Notes: generated by a model from the letters alone, not told the origin. A stretch of 64,000 bases of DNA from Microcella alkaliphila (GCF_004216855.1 NZ_SGXT01000015.1:124001-188000), one strand, 5' to 3'; counted from the first letter of the stretch, positions 8,044 to 16,922 are shown. Numbers and translations: made by a program.

Positions 8044-8967
8044 GTGATCGCCACCGAACTTGCCCTCGTCGTCGGCGGACTTCTCGTCGTAGCAGGCCTC
8101 CTCTTTGCGCTTCTTGCCCATGTTCCGGCCTACCGCGAGCGGCAGTTGATGCGGCGCTCCGCGCGCGCCGGGCTCGCCGTGCCTGACGACCTGGCGGCGC
8201 CGCTGATGCGCCGTCAACGCTTCGAGGAACTGGGGTCGGCCGCAGCACTCGTGCTGTCTGGCGCGGTGGTGGCGGTGAACGCATCGGCGATCGGCGTGGT
8301 GATGCTCGAACGCCCGGCCGTCGTATCGCTCGCCGTGCCGCTCATCGCGGTCACACTGCAGCGATTCGGGGCAGTGCTGGGTCGGCGCCTGGCCGGCCCG
8401 ATCCTCCCTGCGGTGCCCGTCGCCGACGCGGAGCGTGGTGCCGCGGCCAAGCTGTCGATGCTCGCGCAACCCTGGGAGGAACGGTGGGCCTCGGCGTGGA
8501 TCGACATTGCCGCGGTGAGCAGCGTCGGCACGCTGCTGTACGGGGCGCTCGTGCTGACCGGCGATTCCGGCGCGTTCGTGGCGACGATCGGCGCAGGCGC
8601 CCTCATCATCACCGCGATCGCCGCAACCCTGCTTGTCGCGCGCCGCCGCATGGCGGTGCGCGAGTTGCCGGCGAGTCACACCCCTCCGGCCGAAGAGAGC
8701 GGCATCGTCGACGAATCGTGGGTCTGGGCGCGGATCCTGGACGCGGAGCGCCTGCGCGAACCTTTGGAGTTCGCCTACGCGGCGACCATCGGCGCCATCG
8801 GGATGGTCGTCATCGCGCACGTGTCCCTCGCGGCGGCGACGACCGGCACGGCGGCCGTCATGCTGGGCATCATCGCGCTCGTCCTTCTGGTCTCGGCGGG
8901 CCGCAGCTCGCTGTTCGTGCCCGCGGAGCGGTACGTGCGCGACCGCGCGCTCGAACCCGCCCCCTAA
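8044..8967 (+). CDS. Unknown multi-pass membrane protein, paralogue of the next gene
   Basis: I do not recognise a named family. The 307-residue protein has about eight hydrophobic segments: one at the extreme N-terminus, then a basic cytoplasmic stretch (YRERQLMRRSARAGLAVPDD), a cluster of helices in the middle, a charged loop near residue 200-240 with a DESWVWARILDAERLRE segment, and two final helices. The next gene has the same layout, including the basic loop after the first helix, a VPDDL/LPADL match, the RRRMAVREL/RRLAASRAL loop and a tryptophan-bearing soluble segment before the last helices. This indicates tandem duplication and divergence. The start is a GTG six bases after a TACGGT hexamer. 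Confidence 0.75.
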   Translation: MIATELALVVGGLLVVAGLLFALLAHVPAYRERQLMRRSARAGLAVPDDLAAPLMRRQRFEELGSAAALVLSGAVVAVNASAIGVVMLERPAVVSLAVPLIAVTLQRFGAVLGRRLAGPILPAVPVADAERGAAAKLSMLAQPWEERWASAWIDIAAVSSVGTLLYGALVLTGDSGAFVATIGAGALIITAIAATLLVARRRMAVRELPASHTPPAEESGIVDESWVWARILDAERLREPLEFAYAATIGAIGMVVIAHVSLAAATTGTAAVMLGIIALVLLVSAGRSSLFVPAERYVRDRALEPAP

Positions 8968-9011
8968 CGCCCTCCCTGTGAGCAACGCTCGACCGACGGC
9001 GTTTGTATTGC

Positions 9012-9017
9012 TACATT
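9012..9017 (+). promoter_or_regulatory. -10 hexamer TACATT of the second membrane-protein gene (leaderless)
   Basis: TACATT ends six bases before the ATG at 9024. This favours 9024 over an earlier in-frame TTG at 9003. Confidence 0.55.
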
Positions 9018-9023
9018 CAGTGG

Positions 9024-10028
9024 ATGCTCGCCGCCTCGTCCACAGGATCGTTTGCCGACCCGATCGCCTCGATTGCTGACGAATCAATTTCGAGCGGCAT
9101 CATCGGCTTCTGGATAGCGCTGACGACACTCTTCGTAGGCTTCTCGCTGGTCATGCTCGTCGTCACCCGCCGTGCCAGCTACGGCGACAAGATGACTCGG
9201 CAGTTGTCGCGAGACGTCTACCTCGAGCTTCCCGCTGATCTGTTGAGTAGCGTGCGTAATCAGCTCATGTGGCGACTGCGTGGTTCGATCGTCGGCGGGC
9301 TGGCCGGGTTTGTCGGGCTGTTGTTGATCGTCCAGCCGTGGGAGACTCGCGCAACTGCCGGTGTTGAGGTGTCGCTTGTCGGACTGTCTGCGGTCTTCTT
9401 CGGAAACCAATCCGGAGCGGCGATTGGCGGGATGCTCGCGCGTCGGCAATCCGTCAGTTCCGTCCGCACTGCTCGACTGGAGCCGGTCACCCACCGTGAG
9501 TTGGTGGCGCCCTTGTGGAGATCTCTCGCCGCAATCTCCGCGGGAATAGGCGTCGCAGCAACGCTGGCGCTCGCCCTCGTCTCGGCGACGTACGAACAGA
9601 GCCAGCCTGGATTCGTGGCTGAGGTACCCATGCTCGCCGCCGCGGCTGCACTCACCGCCGTGATCGCGGCGTCGCTGCCGCGCATTGCTCGGCGCCTGGC
9701 GGCGTCGCGAGCGCTGAGAGGAGACGACCACGCGCTCGCATGGAGCGACGCGCTCGCGGCCCGCACGATCCGAGACCTCTGTCTCGGCCTGACGTGGGCC
9801 GGGTTCGCCATCACGAACAGTGTGCTCGCGAGTATTGGGCGGCTGGCACCCGAGGAGGGTCAGCAGCTCGTTTCGCAGATTCAGGCAGTTGGATCAACGC
9901 TCGCGGTTCTGGCCGCGATCACCGTCTTGATCGTCGTCCTCGTGACCACGCCGGATCGGCATCTCCAGCGCACCGTGTGGCCAGAGTTCGCGGCCGGTGC
10001 CCCGCAATCGCGGCCCGACGTGCAGTAG
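9024..10028 (+). CDS. Unknown multi-pass membrane protein, paralogue of the previous gene
   Basis: Unrecognised 334-residue integral membrane protein with about eight hydrophobic segments. After the first helix comes a basic loop (RRASYGDKMTRQLSRDVYL) followed by LPADLLSSVRNQLMWRLRG, which lines up with VPDDLAAPLMRRQRFEELG of the upstream protein. Later, RRLAASRALRGDDHALAW aligns with the RRRMAVREL loop of its partner, and the last two helices match in position. The family is therefore a tandem pair. The gene sits 10 bp before a GntR/YtrA-type regulator. Such regulators usually accompany ABC exporters, but no ATPase is present here, so function is open. I placed the start at the ATG preceded by a TACATT hexamer. 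Confidence 0.75.
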   Translation: MLAASSTGSFADPIASIADESISSGIIGFWIALTTLFVGFSLVMLVVTRRASYGDKMTRQLSRDVYLELPADLLSSVRNQLMWRLRGSIVGGLAGFVGLLLIVQPWETRATAGVEVSLVGLSAVFFGNQSGAAIGGMLARRQSVSSVRTARLEPVTHRELVAPLWRSLAAISAGIGVAATLALALVSATYEQSQPGFVAEVPMLAAAAALTAVIAASLPRIARRLAASRALRGDDHALAWSDALAARTIRDLCLGLTWAGFAITNSVLASIGRLAPEEGQQLVSQIQAVGSTLAVLAAITVLIVVLVTTPDRHLQRTVWPEFAAGAPQSRPDVQ

Positions 10029-10031
10029 CCT
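10026..10031 (+). promoter_or_regulatory. -10 hexamer TAGCCT of the GntR-type gene (leaderless)
   Basis: TAGCCT overlaps the stop codon of the preceding gene and ends six bases before the ATG at 10038. Confidence 0.55.
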
Positions 10032-10037
10032 CACCCC

Positions 10038-10394
10038 ATGCTGGTCAGGGTCGACGCCGAGGCGGGGGCGCCGCCGTACGAGCAGATTCGCGTGCAGGTG
10101 CGCGACGCCGTACGCTCGGGGTCGCTTGCGGCAGGCTCGAAGCTGCCGACCGTGCGCCGTCTCGCCGATGACCTCGGCCTCGCCGTCAACACGGTCGCCC
10201 GCGCCTACCGCGAACTCGAGGGCGATGGAGTGATCGAGACCCGCGGGCGCAACGGCTCGTTCGTGCGCGCGCAGGGCGACGCCAGCGAACGCGCCGCGCA
10301 GGAGGCGGCCCGCGCCTACGCCGACACCGTTCGACGCCTCGGGATCGACCGGAATGCTGCCCGCGCCTACGTCGAGGTTGCGCTGCGCGACTAG
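10038..10394 (+). CDS. GntR family regulator, YtrA subfamily
   Basis: Small DNA-binding repressor of 118 residues. Residues about 10-75 are the GntR winged helix-turn-helix: PYEQIRVQVRDAVRSGSL, then LPTVRRLADDLGLAVNTVARAYRELEGDGVIETRGRNGSFV. The short C-terminal tail, about 40 residues with two helices, lacks the large effector domains of FadR or HutC types, which is the YtrA pattern. YtrA-type proteins normally control neighbouring membrane transport or cell-envelope stress genes, here probably the two membrane proteins upstream. Transcription appears leaderless from its own promoter inside the end of the previous gene. Convergent putA lies beyond a structured intergenic region. Confidence 0.9.
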   Translation: MLVRVDAEAGAPPYEQIRVQVRDAVRSGSLAAGSKLPTVRRLADDLGLAVNTVARAYRELEGDGVIETRGRNGSFVRAQGDASERAAQEAARAYADTVRRLGIDRNAARAYVEVALRD

Positions 10395-10459
10395 CTCCGT
10401 TCCCTCGTTGGCCGCGCCGCGCGTCGTGCTTCCGCGGGAAGTCATGCACCCCCGCACGT

Positions 10460-10514
10460 GCTTCCAAAGACGCGGACAAATGACGGCGCATCACCAGTCC
10501 GCACTTTTGGAAGC
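10460..10514. repeat. Imperfect 18-bp hairpin at the left end of a structured non-coding element
   Basis: Arms 10460-10477 and 10497-10514 match over 15 of 18 positions around a 19-base loop. It lies just after the GntR-type gene and may terminate it. The following 120 bases to 10632 hold further GC-rich inverted and direct repeats, including two similar 28-29 base units at about 10520-10548 and 10549-10576 and an 8-bp outer pairing 10519-10526 with 10625-10632. Confidence 0.55.
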
Positions 10515-10645
10515 CTCCGGACCCCCGGGGTTTGATCCCCGTCGGCGGGACCCCGGGGTTGGTCCCCGAGTGCCGGTCCCCATGGGCCGCTCCCTGTGGG
10601 CCAGCTCCCATGGTGTGGCCCGCTGGGGGTCCGCCAAAGACGCGG
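10464..10645. repeat. 12-base exact direct repeat bracketing the structured element
   Basis: CCAAAGACGCGG occurs at 10464-10475 and again at 10634-10645, in the same orientation, flanking most of the GC-rich repeated block. No transposase gene is present. The arrangement could mark a small inserted element or be part of a larger dispersed intergenic repeat. Confidence 0.5.
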
Positions 10646-10650
10646 CACGG

Positions 10651-10672
10651 CCGACGACCCAGAAGTCGTCGG
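10651..10672 (-). terminator. putA terminator hairpin
   Basis: CCGACGAC and GTCGTCGG form a perfect 8-bp stem with a 6-base loop, five bases beyond the putA stop codon. No T-run follows. Confidence 0.6.
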
Positions 10673-10676
10673 CGCT

Positions 10677-13600
10677 CTACACCTCCAACTCGGCGAGCGG
10701 CGGGTACGGGTTGCCGTAGCGGTGCGCCGTGATCGACACCGCCTGCTCGCGCAGGAATGGCAGCATCTCCACCCGGCCGGCGGTCGTCACCGGGCCCGAC
10801 CAGATCGCCACCCCCGGGTCACCCCCCACCGCGTGCAGCAGCTCGCGCGCGACATCGGCTCCGGTGCGGCCGGCGCCGGCGACGACACCGTCCGACCCCA
10901 CGAGGCGGATGCGCTCCGGCAGCTCCGAACGCACGCGCGCGGCGAACGCGGCGTCCGTCTCGACCACGACCCGAGCATCCTCGTCGAGACGCAGCGCCGA
11001 GTCGAACTCGTCCTCAATAAGCGACAGCAGGGCCGGCGGCAGCGGCACCGAGACACTCAGCGACACGGTCGCCCGCGCGCGGGCAGCCGCGACCAGCACG
11101 CGCACCAGCGACGCCACCGAGGCACCCTCCGCCTGCCGCACCATCACCTGAGCCGGTCGGTAGCGCAGCACGTTGCGCTCCACCCCGAGCGCCGACACAT
11201 CGCGCGACACCCCAAACTCCGACTGCCACGCCTTCTCGTCGCTGATCGCGCCAGCGCGGGCAGCGTCGAATCCGACAAAGTCCATGCCGGGCTGTGCCGC
11301 CTCCAACACGCGAGCCGCCGCCTCGCCGAGGTGTCGCAGCGACAGGTTCTTCTTCGGTTCGCGCTCGACCGGCTGCCAGGTGCCGAAGCCGAACACATAC
11401 GACGGACCGCCGGCCTTCGTCGAACCGCCGACACTCGACCGCTTCCAGCCCCCGAACGGCTGGCGCCGCACGATCGCCCCGGTGATGCCGCGGTTCACAT
11501 ACAGGTTTCCCGCCTCGACACCATCGACCCAGGCGTCGACCTCGTCGGCGTCCAACGAGTGCAGTCCCGCCGTCAGACCGAACGGCGTCGCATTCTGCAG
11601 CTCGAGCGCCTCCTCGAGTGTGCGCGCGCGCATCAAGCCCAACACCGGGCCGAAATACTCCGTCAGGTGAGCGTCGCTGCCGGGAGCCACCCAGCGCTTG
11701 ACGCCCGGCGTCCAGAGTCGGCCGCCGCCGTCCAGTGCGCGAGGCTGCACGAGCCACTGCTCGTCACCCTCCAACTGGGTCAAAGCGCGCAACAACTTGC
11801 CCTGCGCCGGCTCAATCAGCGGGCCGACGACACTCACCGGGTCGGTCGGCCAGCCCACCTTCATGGTCGTCACGGCATCAAGCAGCTGGCGCTCGAACCG
11901 CTGAGAGTCGGCCACCGAGCCGACGAGAATCGCGAGCGACGCCGCCGAACACTTCTGGCCCGCGTGGCCGAACGCCGACTTGGCGATGTCGGCCGCGGCC
12001 AGGTCGAAGTCGGCCGACGGCGTGACGATGACGGCATTCTTCCCGCTCGTCTCGGCAAGAATCGGCAGGTCGGGGCGCCAAGACCGAAACAGTGCCGCTG
12101 TCTCGAACGCACCGGTCAACACCACCCGGTCGACCGCGGGATGGCTGATCAGCTGCTGGCCGAGCTCGTTCTCGGGCACGTCGACCAGTCGCAGCACGTC
12201 GCGGGGCACGCCGGCCGCCCAGAGCGCGTCAACCATGACGGCCGCGCAGCGTCGCACCTGGGGCGCTGGCTTGATGAGGACCGCGCTGCCCGCGGCGAGC
12301 GCCGCCAGGACACTGCCCGCCGGGATTGCGACCGGGAAGTTCCACGGTGGCGCGACCACGGTGAGGCGCACCGGCTCGAAGCGCGCGCCCGTCACGCTGT
12401 CGAGCATCCGCGCGCTTTCGGCGTAGTAGTGGGCGAAGTCGATCGCCTCGCTCACCTCGGGGTCGCCCTCAGCGAGGGTCTTGCCCGCCTCGGCGGTCAT
12501 CACGGCCAGCAGCGCGGCGCGGCGTTCAGCGAGCACGCGACCCGCCGCGTGCAGCACCGTCGCCCGGTGCTCGACACCCGCCGACGCCCACAGGGGTGCG
12601 CTGCCCCGGGCATCCGCCATCAGCCTCTCCAGCGTTCCCGCGTCGCGCACGGCCGCCGCGGCGAGCACCGCATCGCCGTGCGCGAAGACGGATGCGTCGC
12701 TCGCCGCCGCGAGGATCTCCCGCCCCCACGCGCGGTTCGCGGGCAGCGACGGGTCGGTGTCGGGCTCGTTGGCGAAGCCCTCGTCGACGCCGACTCCGCC
12801 CGGAAGGGGGTGGGGAGCATCCGTCGAGCGGTTCTGCACCCGGTGCACGGCCGGCGCGTCGGGCGCCTCCGCGAGCTCGGCGAGCGAACGACGGAAGCGC
12901 TGCTCCTCCCGCGCAAACATCGCGGCGTCGTCGACGAGCTCGAAGGCGCCCGACAGGAAGTTCTCGCTCGACGCGTTCTCCTCCAACCGGCGGATGAGAT
13001 AGCTGATCGCCGAGTCGAAGTCGCGCGGGTGCACGACCGGCGTGTAGAGCAGGAGGCCGCCGGCGGTGGCGCGAACCGCGTCGGCCTGCGCGGGAGCCAT
13101 GCCGATCAGCATCTCCACCTCGACGCGGTCGGTGAGGCCACGCGCGTTGGCGAGCTGCAGCGCCCAGGCGATGTCGAACAGGTTGTGACCGGCGACGCCG
13201 ATACGCACGGCGGATGCGCGGGCAGGGTCGAGGGCGCGGTCGATGACGCGCTTGTAGTTGGCGTCGGTGGCCTGCTTCGACGGCAACACGGCGACCGGCC
13301 AGTCGTGCACGGCGGCCTCCACACGCTCCATCGCGAGGTTCGCGCCCTTCACGATGCGCACCTTGATGCCCGCACCGCCGGCCGCACGGCGCGCCTGCGC
13401 CCACTCAGTCAGCCGGTCGAGCGCCGGCACCGCCTCAGGAAGGTAGGCCTGCAGGACAATGCCACCCTCGTACTGCCCGAGCCCCGGCCGGTCGAGCAGG
13501 CGCGTGAACACCTCGATGGTGAGGTCGAGGTCGCGGAACTCCTCCATGTCGAGGTTCAGGAAGGTGGGAGTTCCGCCGAACGCGGCGCGCTGGTACAGCG

Positions 13601-14210
13601 GGGCCAGCCGCTCGACGACGCGGTCGACGGTTTCGTCGAACGACCACATCGACAGTTGGCTGACGATGGCCGATACCTTGACCGACACGTAGTCGACGTC
13701 GTCGCGGGCGACGAGTTCGTGCAGGCCCTCCAGGCGGCGGTCGGCCTCCGCGTCGCCGAGCACGGCTTCGCCGAGCAGGTTGATGTTGAGGCGGTCGCCG
13801 TTCTCGCGCAGCCGCTCCAGTGTGCGCCCGAGACGCTCGGGGGTCGCGTCGATGATGAGGTGGCCCACCATGCCGCGCAGCACGCGGCGGGCGATCGGGA
13901 TGATCGGCCACGGCAGGAGCGGCGCGAACCCGCCCCCGAGCACGATGAGGCCTCGCAGGTACCAGGGCAGGAACCTCGGCACGCGGCGGCTGAGTCGCTC
14001 GAGTTCGCGGGCGGCGACCCGGAGGTCGTCGGGGCGGGAGACACGGTCGACGAAGCCGATAGCGAAGTCGAGGCCGTCCGGATCCTTGAGGAGGCCGGCG
14101 AGCCGTTCGGCGGCGGGGTCAGCGGCGGCGCCCTCGGTGGCGGCGAGCCACGCCCGCACCTGCTGGACGGCGGCGTGGGCGGACGACTCTGCGGTCGACG
14201 TCGTAGTCAT
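10677..14210 (-). CDS. putA: Bifunctional proline dehydrogenase / glutamate-semialdehyde dehydrogenase
   Basis: Oxidises proline to glutamate in two steps: FAD-dependent proline dehydrogenase, then NAD-dependent P5C/glutamate-semialdehyde dehydrogenase. The 1177-residue protein has the proline dehydrogenase barrel in the N-terminal third (NLDMEEFRDLDLTIEVFTRL, GGIVLQAYLPE, VRIVKGANLAMERVE, VGVAGHNLFDIAWAL-like region). The aldehyde dehydrogenase domain follows, with TVVAPPWNFPVAIPAGSV, AETSGKNAVIV and catalytic Cys near residue 752 in GHAGQKCSAASLAI. A C-terminal extension follows. The ATG at 14210 is preceded by GAGGGC; longer reading upstream has no homologous content. No N-terminal DNA-binding domain is present, so regulation is probably by the divergent LysR-type gene. 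PutP lies 7 kb away. Confidence 0.96.
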   Translation of the reverse strand: MTTTSTAESSAHAAVQQVRAWLAATEGAAADPAAERLAGLLKDPDGLDFAIGFVDRVSRPDDLRVAARELERLSRRVPRFLPWYLRGLIVLGGGFAPLLPWPIIPIARRVLRGMVGHLIIDATPERLGRTLERLRENGDRLNINLLGEAVLGDAEADRRLEGLHELVARDDVDYVSVKVSAIVSQLSMWSFDETVDRVVERLAPLYQRAAFGGTPTFLNLDMEEFRDLDLTIEVFTRLLDRPGLGQYEGGIVLQAYLPEAVPALDRLTEWAQARRAAGGAGIKVRIVKGANLAMERVEAAVHDWPVAVLPSKQATDANYKRVIDRALDPARASAVRIGVAGHNLFDIAWALQLANARGLTDRVEVEMLIGMAPAQADAVRATAGGLLLYTPVVHPRDFDSAISYLIRRLEENASSENFLSGAFELVDDAAMFAREEQRFRRSLAELAEAPDAPAVHRVQNRSTDAPHPLPGGVGVDEGFANEPDTDPSLPANRAWGREILAAASDASVFAHGDAVLAAAAVRDAGTLERLMADARGSAPLWASAGVEHRATVLHAAGRVLAERRAALLAVMTAEAGKTLAEGDPEVSEAIDFAHYYAESARMLDSVTGARFEPVRLTVVAPPWNFPVAIPAGSVLAALAAGSAVLIKPAPQVRRCAAVMVDALWAAGVPRDVLRLVDVPENELGQQLISHPAVDRVVLTGAFETAALFRSWRPDLPILAETSGKNAVIVTPSADFDLAAADIAKSAFGHAGQKCSAASLAILVGSVADSQRFERQLLDAVTTMKVGWPTDPVSVVGPLIEPAQGKLLRALTQLEGDEQWLVQPRALDGGGRLWTPGVKRWVAPGSDAHLTEYFGPVLGLMRARTLEEALELQNATPFGLTAGLHSLDADEVDAWVDGVEAGNLYVNRGITGAIVRRQPFGGWKRSSVGGSTKAGGPSYVFGFGTWQPVEREPKKNLSLRHLGEAAARVLEAAQPGMDFVGFDAARAGAISDEKAWQSEFGVSRDVSALGVERNVLRYRPAQVMVRQAEGASVASLVRVLVAAARARATVSLSVSVPLPPALLSLIEDEFDSALRLDEDARVVVETDAAFAARVRSELPERIRLVGSDGVVAGAGRTGADVARELLHAVGGDPGVAIWSGPVTTAGRVEMLPFLREQAVSITAHRYGNPYPPLAELEV

Positions 14211-14257
14211 GCCCTCTACTGTCTCACCCATGACTCTTCGGGTATAGCGGGCATTTC

Positions 14258-14273
14258 CGCACAATTTCGTGCG
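14258..14273. promoter_or_regulatory. Inverted repeat between putA and LysR gene
   Basis: CGCAC and GTGCG flank an AT-rich six-base spacer, and TTCGTGCGAA overlaps the right half. It lies in the 103-bp divergent promoter region, where a LysR-type protein would bind to control both genes. Symmetry is modest, so this is only a candidate. Confidence 0.4.
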
Positions 14274-14313
14274 AATATTGCGAACAATAGATCGCGTCGA
14301 GAAAGGCCGCGGG

Positions 14314-15237
14314 ATGCTCGATCCTCGTCGACTGCGATTGGTGCGGGAACTGCGCCGTCGCGGCACTGTGCACGAGGTCGCGCGCGCACTCTCCTATGCG
14401 CCGTCCACCGTCTCCCAGCAGCTCGCGCAACTCGAACTCGAGGCGGGGACAGCGCTGTTCGAGCGGGTGGGCCGGCGGCTGCAGCTGACGCCCGCCGGCG
14501 AACTGCTCGCCGACGGCGCGGGCGCTGTCCTCGACGAGCTTGAGCGGCTCGAGCAGTCGCTCGCCGAGGCGACCGAGGCGCCGAGTGGAACCGTCCGCCT
14601 CGCCGTGTTTCAGTCGGCCGCTCTCGGCATCATCCCCCGCGCGCTCACCCTGCTCGCTGCCGAGCATCCGGCGATGCGGGTCGAGATCACCCAACGCGAG
14701 CCCGAGAGCGCGCTTGACGAAGTGTGGGCGCGCGACTTCGACCTCGTGGTCGCGGAGGAGTACCCGGCGCACTCGGCGCCGCACCGTGACGAGCTCGACC
14801 GAGTGCCGCTGTGTCGCGACGCGCTGCGCCTCGCGACCGCGCCTCTCACTGGCGCATCCGACACCCTCACATCGATGGGCCCGCTTCGCGTCGAGTCGCT
14901 CCCCGACACCGCTGCCCTCCCCTGGGTCATGGAACCCCGCGGCACCGCCAGCCGACACTTCGCCGAGCAGGTGTGCCGCCGCGCCGGGTTCGAGCCCGAC
15001 GTGCGCTTCGAGACGGCCGACCTGCAGGCGCACATCCGCCTCGTCGAAGCGGGCCACGCCGTGGCACTGCTTCCTGACCTGGTGTGGGGCGATCGCGAAC
15101 CGAGCGTGCGCCTCATCGACCTGCCCGAGCATCCGCGACGCACCGTGTTCACGGCCGCGCGCCGCGCATCCGCGCACCGACCCGCCATCGTCGCCTGCCG
15201 CGACGTGCTCAGCCGCGCTGTCGCGTTCCTCCAGTGA
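14314..15237 (+). CDS. LysR family transcriptional regulator
   Basis: 307-residue LysR-type regulator. The N-terminal winged helix-turn-helix is clear (residues 1-60: LRLVRELRRRGTVHEVARAL, APSTVSQQLAQLELEAGTALFERVGRRLQLT), followed by a linker helix and a two-lobed effector domain starting at GTVRLAVFQSAALGIIPRAL. The ATG at 14314 follows an AAAGG ribosome binding site; an earlier in-frame TTG at 14269 has none. It diverges from putA across a short promoter region, so proline catabolism is the likely target. The effector could be proline or P5C, but the sequence does not show this. Confidence 0.9.
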   Translation: MLDPRRLRLVRELRRRGTVHEVARALSYAPSTVSQQLAQLELEAGTALFERVGRRLQLTPAGELLADGAGAVLDELERLEQSLAEATEAPSGTVRLAVFQSAALGIIPRALTLLAAEHPAMRVEITQREPESALDEVWARDFDLVVAEEYPAHSAPHRDELDRVPLCRDALRLATAPLTGASDTLTSMGPLRVESLPDTAALPWVMEPRGTASRHFAEQVCRRAGFEPDVRFETADLQAHIRLVEAGHAVALLPDLVWGDREPSVRLIDLPEHPRRTVFTAARRASAHRPAIVACRDVLSRAVAFLQ

Positions 15238-15272
15238 CCTCCCCGGGCGTGCACAGCATGCCGATGCGTGCA

Positions 15273-15278
15273 TAGGCT
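15273..15278 (+). promoter_or_regulatory. -10 hexamer TAGGCT for the FAD oxidoreductase gene
   Basis: TAGGCT lies 42 bases before the GTG start. This transcript would carry a leader with the AGGAG ribosome binding site at about 15310, unlike the leaderless genes of the window. Confidence 0.45.
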
Positions 15279-15320
15279 GGCAGACCGCACCATCGGATTT
15301 CAGCACGCAGGAGCACCCCC

Positions 15321-16922
15321 GTGACCACTCGTCGCGACGTCGTCATCATCGGCGGCGGACACAACGGCCTTGCCGCCGCCGCCTACCTCGCCCGCGCGGG
15401 TCTCGACGTCGAGGTGCTCGAACGCCTCGACACCGTCGGTGGTGCCGCCGTCTCGGCGCAGGCGTTCGCGGGCATCGATGCTCGCCTCAGCCGCTACTCG
15501 TACCTGGTGAGCCTGCTGCCGCAGCGCATCATCGACGACCTCGGGCTGTCAATTCGCCTCGCCCCGCGCCGCTACTCGTCGTACACGCCGGTTCCCGGTG
15601 GTGACGGCGGCCTGCTCGTCGACAATCACGACCAGGCGGCGACCGACGCCTCATTCGCCGCCATTGGCGCGAAAAACGACGCGGATGCGTGGCGCACCTT
15701 CTACGACGGAACCGCCCGTCTCGCCCGCACCCTCTTCCCCACGGTGACCGACCCCCTGCTGACACGCAGCGAGGCGCGCGCCGTGCTCGGCGACGATGCC
15801 CTCTGGGATGCGCTCATCGAGCAGCCGGTCGGTCGCACCATCGCAAGCACCTTCACCAGCGACCTCGTGCGCGGGGTCGCGTACACCGACGCCCTCATCG
15901 GCACCTTCGCCTCGAACGACGACGAGACCCTCGCCGCCAACCGCTGCTTCCTTTATCACGTGATCGGCGGAGGCACGGGTGACTGGAACGTGCCCGTCGG
16001 CGGCATGGGCGCCGTCACCGGTGAGCTCGCGCGTGCCGCGCGACTCGCCGGCGCGGCCCTCACGACGGGTGCAGAGGTCACCGCGCTCGACGGCGACCGT
16101 GTCGTCACCTACCGGGTCGGCGACACCGAGCACCGGGTCGCAGCCGACCGCGTGCTCGCCAACGCGTCGCCGCGCGAACTGAACCGCCTGCTCGCGGCGG
16201 GCGATGCGGGCGGGGCGAGCACAGCATCCCGCGTTCACGAACCGGCGGCCGAAGGTGCGCAGGTGAAGGTCAACCTGCTGCTGACGCGCCTGCCCCGACT
16301 GAAAGATGCGCGCATCGACCCTGAAGCGGCATTCGGCGGCACCTTCCACATCAACGAGCTGTTCACTCAGTTGCAGGCGGGCTACGACGCCGCGGCAGCT
16401 GGCCAGATTCCCGACCCCATTCCCGCCGAGATCTACTGCCACTCGCTCACTGACCCGACCATCCTCGGGCCCGAGCTGCAGGCGGCCGGCGCGCAGACGC
16501 TGACCGTGTTCGCCCTGCACACTCCCGACCGCCTGCTCACGGCCGACAACAACGATCGGATGCGCGGCGAACTGCAGGCCGCCGTGCTCGCGTCGCTCAA
16601 TTCGGTGCTCGCCGAACCGATCGAGTCGCTGCTCATGACCGACGCCGACGGTGCCGCGTGCGTGGAGACGAAGACCACGCGCGACCTCGAAGAGGCGCTG
16701 CGCTTGCCGGGCGGCAACATCTTCCACGGCGACCTCGCCTGGCCGTGGCTCGACGATGACGATGCGCCCGTAGCGTCGACCGCGGCCGAGCGCTGGGGCG
16801 TGGCGACCGGCGTCGACGGCGTGTACCTGTGCGGTTCGGGGGCGCGGCGCGGCGGCGCCGTGAGCGCGATCGGCGGCCACAACGCCGCCATGGCGGTGCT
16901 CGACGAAAGGAGCGGCGCATGA
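15321..16922 (+). CDS. FAD-dependent NAD(P)/FAD oxidoreductase (phytoene-desaturase-like fold)
   Basis: 533-residue flavoprotein. The N-terminus has the dinucleotide-binding fold DVVIIGGGHNGLAAAAYLARAG followed by VEVLERLDTVGGAAVS. The C-terminus has the second FAD motif GVYLCGSGARRGGAVSAIGGHNAA. A central GGMGAVTGELARAARLAGA segment matches the family of phytoene-desaturase-like and PYROXD2-like oxidoreductases. No carotenoid gene is nearby, so a desaturase role is not supported; the substrate is unknown. The GTG start follows AGGAG. The stop overlaps the next gene, a short-chain dehydrogenase, so the two are translationally coupled and probably act on related substrates. Confidence 0.85.
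   Translation: MTTRRDVVIIGGGHNGLAAAAYLARAGLDVEVLERLDTVGGAAVSAQAFAGIDARLSRYSYLVSLLPQRIIDDLGLSIRLAPRRYSSYTPVPGGDGGLLVDNHDQAATDASFAAIGAKNDADAWRTFYDGTARLARTLFPTVTDPLLTRSEARAVLGDDALWDALIEQPVGRTIASTFTSDLVRGVAYTDALIGTFASNDDETLAANRCFLYHVIGGGTGDWNVPVGGMGAVTGELARAARLAGAALTTGAEVTALDGDRVVTYRVGDTEHRVAADRVLANASPRELNRLLAAGDAGGASTASRVHEPAAEGAQVKVNLLLTRLPRLKDARIDPEAAFGGTFHINELFTQLQAGYDAAAAGQIPDPIPAEIYCHSLTDPTILGPELQAAGAQTLTVFALHTPDRLLTADNNDRMRGELQAAVLASLNSVLAEPIESLLMTDADGAACVETKTTRDLEEALRLPGGNIFHGDLAWPWLDDDDAPVASTAAERWGVATGVDGVYLCGSGARRGGAVSAIGGHNAAMAVLDERSGA

Noticed and set aside
8044-10028. ABC transporter permease pair
   Set aside because: No ATPase gene and no permease motif; kept as unknown membrane proteins.
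10596-14543. Very long open reading frame antisense to putA
   Set aside because: Its product is Arg/His-rich with no domains, while the opposite strand codes a complete PutA. It is a GC-rich shadow frame.
15321-16922. Carotenoid phytoene desaturase
   Set aside because: No crtB, crtE or other carotenoid genes nearby; the fold is shared by many oxidoreductases.
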